Source: Phocaeicola dorei
Lineage (GTDB): Bacteria; Bacteroidota; Bacteroidia; Bacteroidales; Bacteroidaceae
NCBI RefSeq assembly: GCF_013009555.1
Contig: NZ_CP046176.1
Location: 186,001 to 250,000, forward strand
Direction of reading: 5' to 3'
Length of the DNA: 64,000 bases
The notes beneath the pieces are model-generated. The model made no database searches. It worked only from the letters and a program-made list of their open reading frames with translations, and had not been told where the DNA came from. The position numbers and the translations under genes are program-made. Shown in pieces: positions 58,763-64,000 of this stretch; within the stretch, counting starts at the first letter, position 1, and every line of letters starts with the position of its first letter.

Positions 58763-60277
58763 ATGAGTAAAAAAGCCCTTTTAATGATTCTTGATGGTTG
58801 GGGTATCGGCGATCAAGGTAAAGACGATGTAATCTTTAACACTCCCACTCCTTACTGGGATTCTCTGTTGGCAAACTATCCGCACTCTGAATTGCAGGCT
58901 AGCGGTGAGAACGTTGGTTTGCCCGACGGACAGATGGGTAACTCCGAAGTAGGACACTTGAATATCGGTGCAGGACGTATCGTTTACCAAGACTTGGTAA
59001 AGATTAACCGTGCATGTGCCGACAACAGCATAATGAAGAATCCCGAGATTGTTTCCGCTTTCTCTTACGCAAAGGAAAATGGCAAGAATATTCACTTTAT
59101 GGGATTGACTTCAAACGGTGGTGTACACAGTTCATTCGATCATTTGTTCAAACTTTGCGATATCTCTAAAGAATATGGCATTGAAAATACATTTATCCAC
59201 TGCTTTATGGATGGTCGTGACACAGACCCGAAGAGTGGTAAAGGCTTTATCGAACAACTGACTGCGCACTGCGAAAAATCAGCCGGTAAAATCGCTTCTA
59301 TCGTTGGTCGCTTCTATGCTATGGACCGTGACAAGCGTTGGGAACGTGTGAAAGAAGCATACGACCTGTTGGTTGAAGGTAAAGGAAAGCAAGCCGCCGA
59401 TATGGTTCAGGCTATGCAGGAATCATACGATGAAGGTGTTACAGACGAATTCATCAAACCGATCAATAACTCTACCGTAGACGGTACCATCAAAGAAGGT
59501 GATGTGGTTATCTTCTTCAACTATCGTAACGACCGTGCCAAGGAATTGACTGTTGTGCTGACTCAACAGGATATGCCGGAACAAGGTATGCATACTATTC
59601 CGGGCTTGCAGTTTTATTGCATGACTCCGTATGATGCATCTTTCAAAGGTGTTCATATTCTGTTCGACAAGGAGAATGTTCAAAATACATTGGGTGAATA
59701 CCTGGCTGCTAACGGTAAGACTCAACTGCACATCGCAGAAACAGAAAAGTATGCTCACGTAACTTTCTTCTTCAATGGTGGTCGTGAAACTCCGTATGAT
59801 GCCGAAGAGCGTATCTTGGTTCCATCTCCGAAAGTAGCTACTTACGACTTGAAGCCTGAGATGAGTGCTTATGAAGTGAAGGATAAATTGGTAGAAGCTA
59901 TCAAGACCCAGAAGTTCGATTTCATTGTTGTGAATTACGCTAATGGTGATATGGTAGGTCATACAGGTATCTATGAAGCTATTGAAAAAGCAGTGAAGGC
60001 TATTGACGAGTGTGTAAAAGATACAGTGGAAGCTGCCAAAGCTAATGATTATGAAGTGATTATTATTGCCGACCACGGTAATGCCGACCATGCACTGAAC
60101 GAAGATGGTACACCTAATACGGCTCACTCTTTGAACCCTGTTCCATTTGTATATGTAACAGAGAACAAGAATGCCAAAGTAGAAAATGGGGTATTGGCAG
60201 ATGTTGCTCCCTCTATCCTGCACATTCTGGGTATGCCTCAGCCTGCTGACATGACCGGACGGGATTTAATAAAATAA
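58763..60277 (+). CDS. gpmI: 2,3-bisphosphoglycerate-independent phosphoglycerate mutase
   Basis: 504 residues from the ATG at 58763. It interconverts 3- and 2-phosphoglycerate in glycolysis with two Mn ions. The metal-binding Asp11 is in ILDGWGIG; the phosphoserine is Ser61 in [11 protein letters not shown]. Late metal ligands are in DHGNADHAL near the C-terminus. An in-frame TTG 15 codons upstream overlaps the promoter box and is rejected. Confidence 0.97.
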   Translation: MSKKALLMILDGWGIGDQGKDDVIFNTPTPYWDSLLANYPHSELQASGENVGLPDGQMGNSEVGHLNIGAGRIVYQDLVKINRACADNSIMKNPEIVSAFSYAKENGKNIHFMGLTSNGGVHSSFDHLFKLCDISKEYGIENTFIHCFMDGRDTDPKSGKGFIEQLTAHCEKSAGKIASIVGRFYAMDRDKRWERVKEAYDLLVEGKGKQAADMVQAMQESYDEGVTDEFIKPINNSTVDGTIKEGDVVIFFNYRNDRAKELTVVLTQQDMPEQGMHTIPGLQFYCMTPYDASFKGVHILFDKENVQNTLGEYLAANGKTQLHIAETEKYAHVTFFFNGGRETPYDAEERILVPSPKVATYDLKPEMSAYEVKDKLVEAIKTQKFDFIVVNYANGDMVGHTGIYEAIEKAVKAIDECVKDTVEAAKANDYEVIIIADHGNADHALNEDGTPNTAHSLNPVPFVYVTENKNAKVENGVLADVAPSILHILGMPQPADMTGRDLIK

Positions 60278-60296
60278 TGTAGGAAGTATATTTATT

Positions 60297-60362
60297 TGTC
60301 ATTCTGAACAAGGTGAGGAATCTGTAATGAAGCATGGATTCGCCACTTTGTTCGGAATGACA
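60297..60362. repeat. Dispersed hairpin repeat after gpmI
   Basis: tgtcattctgaacaaggtga and its inverted partner ending ttgttcggaatgaca pair over about 26 nt with a 14-nt loop. It belongs to the same family as 34151-34235 (shared ends TGTCAT(C/T)CTGA...). Confidence 0.8.
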
Positions 60363-60379
60363 TTTTAATTTAATAAGAG

Positions 60380-60961
60380 ATGATACAGATAGATGATGTT
60401 GTAATCTCCTTTGATGTGTTTCGTGAGAAATTTCTTTGTAATCTCGATGCCTGTAAAGGTGAGTGCTGCATAGAAGGGGATGCCGGCGCACCGGTGGAAC
60501 TAGAGGAAGTGGAAAAGCTAGAGGAGGTGCTTCCTGTTATTTGGGATGAACTTTCACCCGAGGCCCGGGCGGTAATTGATAAACAAGGAGTGGTTTATAC
60601 AGATGAAGAAGGTGATTTGGTAACTTCTATTGTCAATCATAAAGATTGTGTATTTACCTGCTATGATGAGAAAGGGTACTGTTATTGTGCCATTGAGAAA
60701 GCCTTCCGGGCAGGTAAGACCGATTTCTATAAGCCAATCTCTTGTCATCTTTACCCCATCCGTATAGGTGATTATGGCCCTTACAAAGCGGTGAATTACC
60801 ATCGTTGGGATGTATGTAAAGCCGCAGTGTTATTGGGAAAAAAAGAGAACCTTCCTGTATACAAGTTCTTAAAGGAACCGTTGGTGCGGAAATTTGGTGA
60901 AGAATGGTATAAAGAGCTGGAGGTTGCGGCAGAAGAATTGAAGAAAAGAGGAATGATTTAA
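60380..60961 (+). CDS. DUF3109 family protein
   Basis: 193 residues. A cysteine-rich protein: CNLDACKGECCIEGDAGAP at the start and CVFTCYDEKGYCYCAIEKA in the middle, then CHLYPIR. The conserved cysteines suggest a metal or Fe-S site, of the kind seen in YkgJ-type proteins. Function unknown. Starts 18 nt after a hairpin repeat. Confidence 0.9.
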   Translation: MIQIDDVVISFDVFREKFLCNLDACKGECCIEGDAGAPVELEEVEKLEEVLPVIWDELSPEARAVIDKQGVVYTDEEGDLVTSIVNHKDCVFTCYDEKGYCYCAIEKAFRAGKTDFYKPISCHLYPIRIGDYGPYKAVNYHRWDVCKAAVLLGKKENLPVYKFLKEPLVRKFGEEWYKELEVAAEELKKRGMI

Positions 60962-61028
60962 GCATCTTCGATTTTTATCATTCCTGATTTATTACATTAA
61001 CCGAAATTTAATACTACGAAAATACCCT

Positions 61029-62216
61029 ATGAAAAGACTACTCTTGTCATGCTGTATTCTATTATGCGCCGTTTCGACCTTGAAGGCGCAAGAACAGCCA
61101 TTAATCAGTCCGGACGATTCTATCCGTAGTTTGGTGGGACGTTTGTTTCCTAATAGCAATCCGAATCTTTCGGCACACATGAACCTGCAATTCTCCACTT
61201 CGGGAGTTGCCAACTTTATTGAAGGAGATTTAGAGGATGCCTCTTTTAAACTGAATCGTGTGAAACTGGAGATATTAGGTTCTTTCAGTAAACAATTCTC
61301 TTATCATTTCCGTCAGTCATTTAATAAATACAGCAATCCTCACTCGTTGGACAACTTATCCTCTTCCATTGAGTATGCTTTGGTGAATTGGAAAATGTCT
61401 GACCGGTTTACTTTGACCGTCGGGAAACAAGACATCGCTTTGGGTGGTTATGAATATTATGTTAATGCCATCAAAGTCCGCGAGTATAGTGAGTTTAATG
61501 ATAACATCAGTTGCTATCAGGCAGGAGTAGCGGGAAGATTCAATCTGTCATCCACCAATGAGTTGGTGCTTCAGGTAGTAAATAACCGTAGTGGAGAAAA
61601 TGATGAAACCTATCTTTACGGTTTGCCACAAGGAGTGGAAAAAGCTAAAGTTCCTGTTCTGTCAACAGTCAATTGGAACGGGTTCTTCTTTGATAACGCG
61701 GTACAATTACGATATGCGGCCTCATACGGGCAGCTGGCAGAAGGCAAGAATCTTTATTGTTTTACGGCGGGTAATATTTATGAGAAAGGCCCTGTTATTG
61801 CTTATATTGATTTAATGTATTCTCGTGAAGGACTGGATAGCAAAGGTATTATCAGTGATTTGCAAGGTCCTGTTTTAATGACTCCATCTACGGCGCAGAA
61901 TGCAGAATACTTTACTACGGTGGTGAATTTTGACTATCGTATCCATCCTAATTGGAATCTTTACCTGAAAGGTGCTTATGAAACAGCGGGTATCTATAAA
62001 ACAAACGGACCTTTTGAGAAAGGACTTTATCGTACTACATGGAATGCGCAGGCTTGTGTGGAATATTTCCCGATGCGTAATAGTGAACTGCTTATTTTTG
62101 CTCATCTTTTATATAAAGGGTATCATTTGACCCGGCGTGCGCAGGCTTTGGGAGGTATGAGTCCGGACACGCAACGTATTTCTATCGGGTTGGTTTACTC
62201 TATTCCCGTTTTTTGA
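61029..62216 (+). CDS. OprO/OprP-like porin
   Basis: 395 residues. A signal peptide ends near residue 21 (LKAQEQ). The remainder is beta-barrel with FSKQFSYHFRQSFNKYSN and WKMSDRFTLTVGKQDIALGGYEYY in part, typical of the phosphate-selective porin O/P family of Bacteroidetes. It would form a channel in the outer membrane; phosphate specificity is not proven by sequence. The gene stands alone, 67 nt after DUF3109. Confidence 0.85.
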   Translation: MKRLLLSCCILLCAVSTLKAQEQPLISPDDSIRSLVGRLFPNSNPNLSAHMNLQFSTSGVANFIEGDLEDASFKLNRVKLEILGSFSKQFSYHFRQSFNKYSNPHSLDNLSSSIEYALVNWKMSDRFTLTVGKQDIALGGYEYYVNAIKVREYSEFNDNISCYQAGVAGRFNLSSTNELVLQVVNNRSGENDETYLYGLPQGVEKAKVPVLSTVNWNGFFFDNAVQLRYAASYGQLAEGKNLYCFTAGNIYEKGPVIAYIDLMYSREGLDSKGIISDLQGPVLMTPSTAQNAEYFTTVVNFDYRIHPNWNLYLKGAYETAGIYKTNGPFEKGLYRTTWNAQACVEYFPMRNSELLIFAHLLYKGYHLTRRAQALGGMSPDTQRISIGLVYSIPVF

Positions 62217-62255
62217 TGTTCCCTATCATATCTTCACTCCGTTCCGTTTGATATT

Positions 62256-62335
62256 TCACATGGGTGAAGCAACTGCTTCACCCATGTGACAACGGCTGTT
62301 TACCTAAGTGAAATCGCCTCTTCACCAAGGTGAAG
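62256..62335. repeat. Cluster of hairpins with TTCACC/GGTGAA core
   Basis: tcacatgggtgaagca and tgcttcacccatgtga (62256-62271 and 62274-62289) form a perfect 16-bp stem with a 2-nt centre. cttcaccaaggtgaag (62320-62335) is a second, smaller palindrome with the same core. A degenerate third (ttacctaagtgaa) lies between. It may end the porin message. Confidence 0.8.
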
Positions 62336-62433
62336 CAATGAACGCAGCCGGACAAAAATACAAGAAAAAAGGCTTACCCTTTCATTTCAATGAGGTTGTT
62401 TCCTCTTTTTATTGCAAGACCGGGGAAATGCGC

Positions 62434-62441
62434 TATATTTG
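62434..62441 (+). promoter_or_regulatory. -7 box for the S8 peptidase gene
   Basis: TATATTTG, with ATTG at 62411-62414 (19-nt spacing) as a near match to the -33 TTTG. The ATG is 42 nt downstream. Confidence 0.6.
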
Positions 62442-62483
62442 TGAAATAATTAACTACTTCAACTAACAACACAGAATATTATA

Positions 62484-64000
62484 ATGAAAAAGACTGTCCT
62501 TTTTTTTCTGATGACTATATTGATAGCCTCGTGCCATCAAGAAGAAATCCCTTCTGTTCCCGATAAACCGGAAGGGAACCAGCCGATTTTTGATTTATCA
62601 GATGAAGATGTACTTCAGGGTTGTATTTATGTGAAACTGAAAGAAGAACCTACAGAAGAGGTGCAGGTAAGGAGTATTGGCAACACGGTAAGGACAGGAA
62701 TTAAGGTGTTGGACCGGGCTGCCTCTTCTTTGAAAATAGAGAGAATGGAACGTACGTTTCCCTACGCCGGCAAATTTGAAGAACGTACTCGTAAGGAGGG
62801 GCTTCATTTATGGTACAATGTTTGGTTCTCCAAAGAAACATCAGCGACTCGTGCAGCTGCTGAAGTGGCTTTTCTAGATGGTATTGAAATAGCTGTTCCT
62901 GTTCCTAAAATAGTTTCCAGGGCAAGGCCGGAAACAGTATGGGATATGTATGGTGCCAGAGTGGGAGAGTGGTTGTTCGATGATCCGGGTTTATCCAAAC
63001 AATGGTATTTTGATAATCCCGGTACAGAATCCTGGCAGAGGGAAGGTGCGGATATCCGTTTGATTGATGTGTGGAAACAATACAATGGGAATCCGACTAT
63101 TATTGTAGCGGTCGTAGATGGCGGCATTAATCAGGATCATCCTGATTTGCAGGATAATTTATGGACGAATCCGGGTGAGATACCAGAGAATGGTATAGAT
63201 GATGATGGCAATGGGTATATAGATGATGTACATGGTTATAATTTTGTAGATGATAATGCAATTTTGGTCCCTCATCGTCACGGAACTCATGTGGCGGGTA
63301 CCATTGGTGCGACAAATAATAATGGAACAGGTATCAGCAGCATTGCAGGAGGGAACGGAACTCCCGGCAGTGGGGTGAAACTTATGAGTTGCCAGATTTT
63401 AAAAAGTCTGACTTCCACTGGAGGAGAAGTCGCTTCTGATCCGTTTATTGCTGCTGCTATTAAATATGGTGCTGATAATGGAGCTGTTATCAGTCAGAAT
63501 AGTTGGGGATACGCTGTCGGAACGGGGAGGAATACCTCTTCATATATTAATCCTGTACATAAGGAAGCTATTGATTACTTTATAAAATATGCCGGATGTG
63601 ATAACAACGGAGAGCAACTTGACGGAAGTCCAATGAAAGGAGGGATTGTATTGTTTGCATCAGGCAATGCGAATACTTCTGACCCCAGGATAGCGGCGCC
63701 GGCTGATTATGACAAGGTAGTTGCGGTTGCAGCCATTGAGGCCGATTATAGAAAGGCTTCTTATTCCAATTATGGTACATATATGGATATTTCTGCTCCC
63801 GGAGGAGCATTGAACGGAGATGGGCGGATATGGAGTACGACCACAAAACTGGCCGGTAATTATGAATATCTGGCCGGTACATCTATGGCGTGTCCGCTGG
63901 TCAGCGGTGTGGCGGCACTGGTGATAGAGAAGTATGGGGTAGGCAAGAAAGGGTTTACACCGGAAACTCTGAAGGAAATCCTCTATCAAAGCGCATACGA
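62484..64000 (+). CDS. Subtilisin-family (S8) serine peptidase, lipoprotein, partial
   Basis: The frame starts at the ATG 62484 and runs past the right edge (at least 505 residues). The lipobox IASC puts the lipid on Cys17. A pro-region-like segment (about 35-150) precedes the catalytic domain. The triad is Asp212 (VVDGGIN), His266 (HGTHVAG) and Ser467 (GTSMACP), with the oxyanion Asn in SGNANTSD-like position. A Ca-site-like loop NGIDDDGNGYIDD lies near 230-245. It should be a surface or periplasmic protease. Confidence 0.93.
   Translation, partial: MKKTVLFFLMTILIASCHQEEIPSVPDKPEGNQPIFDLSDEDVLQGCIYVKLKEEPTEEVQVRSIGNTVRTGIKVLDRAASSLKIERMERTFPYAGKFEERTRKEGLHLWYNVWFSKETSATRAAAEVAFLDGIEIAVPVPKIVSRARPETVWDMYGARVGEWLFDDPGLSKQWYFDNPGTESWQREGADIRLIDVWKQYNGNPTIIVAVVDGGINQDHPDLQDNLWTNPGEIPENGIDDDGNGYIDDVHGYNFVDDNAILVPHRHGTHVAGTIGATNNNGTGISSIAGGNGTPGSGVKLMSCQILKSLTSTGGEVASDPFIAAAIKYGADNGAVISQNSWGYAVGTGRNTSSYINPVHKEAIDYFIKYAGCDNNGEQLDGSPMKGGIVLFASGNANTSDPRIAAPADYDKVVAVAAIEADYRKASYSNYGTYMDISAPGGALNGDGRIWSTTTKLAGNYEYLAGTSMACPLVSGVAALVIEKYGVGKKGFTPETLKEILYQSAY

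Noticed and set aside
59423..60223. 266-codon minus-strand frame inside gpmI
   Set aside because: It is a shadow of a strongly conserved gene; composition is Ile/Phe/His-rich without any known pattern.

Overview
The window reads as a Bacteroides/Phocaeicola-type chromosome. Evidence: a SusC/SusD pair with glycoside hydrolases, Bacteroidetes lipoprotein signals, many promoter -7 boxes of the Bacteroides form TAnnTTTG, and a split LysO gene. The genus is inferred from gene content; no rRNA or marker phylogeny is available here. No tRNA, rRNA, CRISPR array or intact insertion sequence was seen.

Layout. 1-4260 (mostly minus): a 5'-truncated outer-membrane beta-barrel gene abutting a decayed Rpn-type nuclease tail, then DUF4491, an Lrp/AsnC regulator, a small unknown gene and a CNNM/CBS (CorC-like) membrane protein. 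4363-9521 (plus): Nudix hydrolase, a 967-residue TPR protein and an outer-membrane barrel protein. 9643-15316: topA, aroK, speA, argB. 15379-20177: ECF sigma factor with a probable anti-sigma, a DUF2807 lipoprotein, a YgjP-type metallopeptidase, an acetylxylan-esterase-like enzyme and an unknown membrane-anchored protein.

20178-27451 is the accessory stretch. It holds a decayed Rpn gene, then a pair of mutually inverted hairpin repeats about 170 bp apart that look like the ends of an invertible segment, then an AraC-type regulator and a large DUF4988-like surface lipoprotein. After a strong terminator comes an A/T-rich, tightly overlapping four-gene operon: a 53-residue peptide, a two-TM protein of unknown family, a radical SAM protein, and an 82-residue peptide with two tandem units ending in the identical nonapeptide GAGSKGLFS, each preceded by a cysteine at the same distance. 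This looks like a RiPP-type (radical-SAM-modified peptide) system and is the best candidate for something undescribed.

27664-39596 is mostly housekeeping: an MFS exporter, rimP-nusA-infB, cvpA and sufBCDS. 39597-40506 has no convincing gene but contains a 62-bp-arm inverted repeat. 40507-53262 (minus) is a polysaccharide-utilisation-like locus (TPR regulator, SusC, SusD, GH2, GH63) with the split lysO pair inside it. 53364-64000: rnhB, a fucose locus (fucP, fucI, GntR-type regulator), gpmI, a DUF3109 protein, an OprO/P-like porin, and the start of a subtilisin-family lipoprotein that runs off the right edge. Several dispersed hairpin repeats lie between genes.
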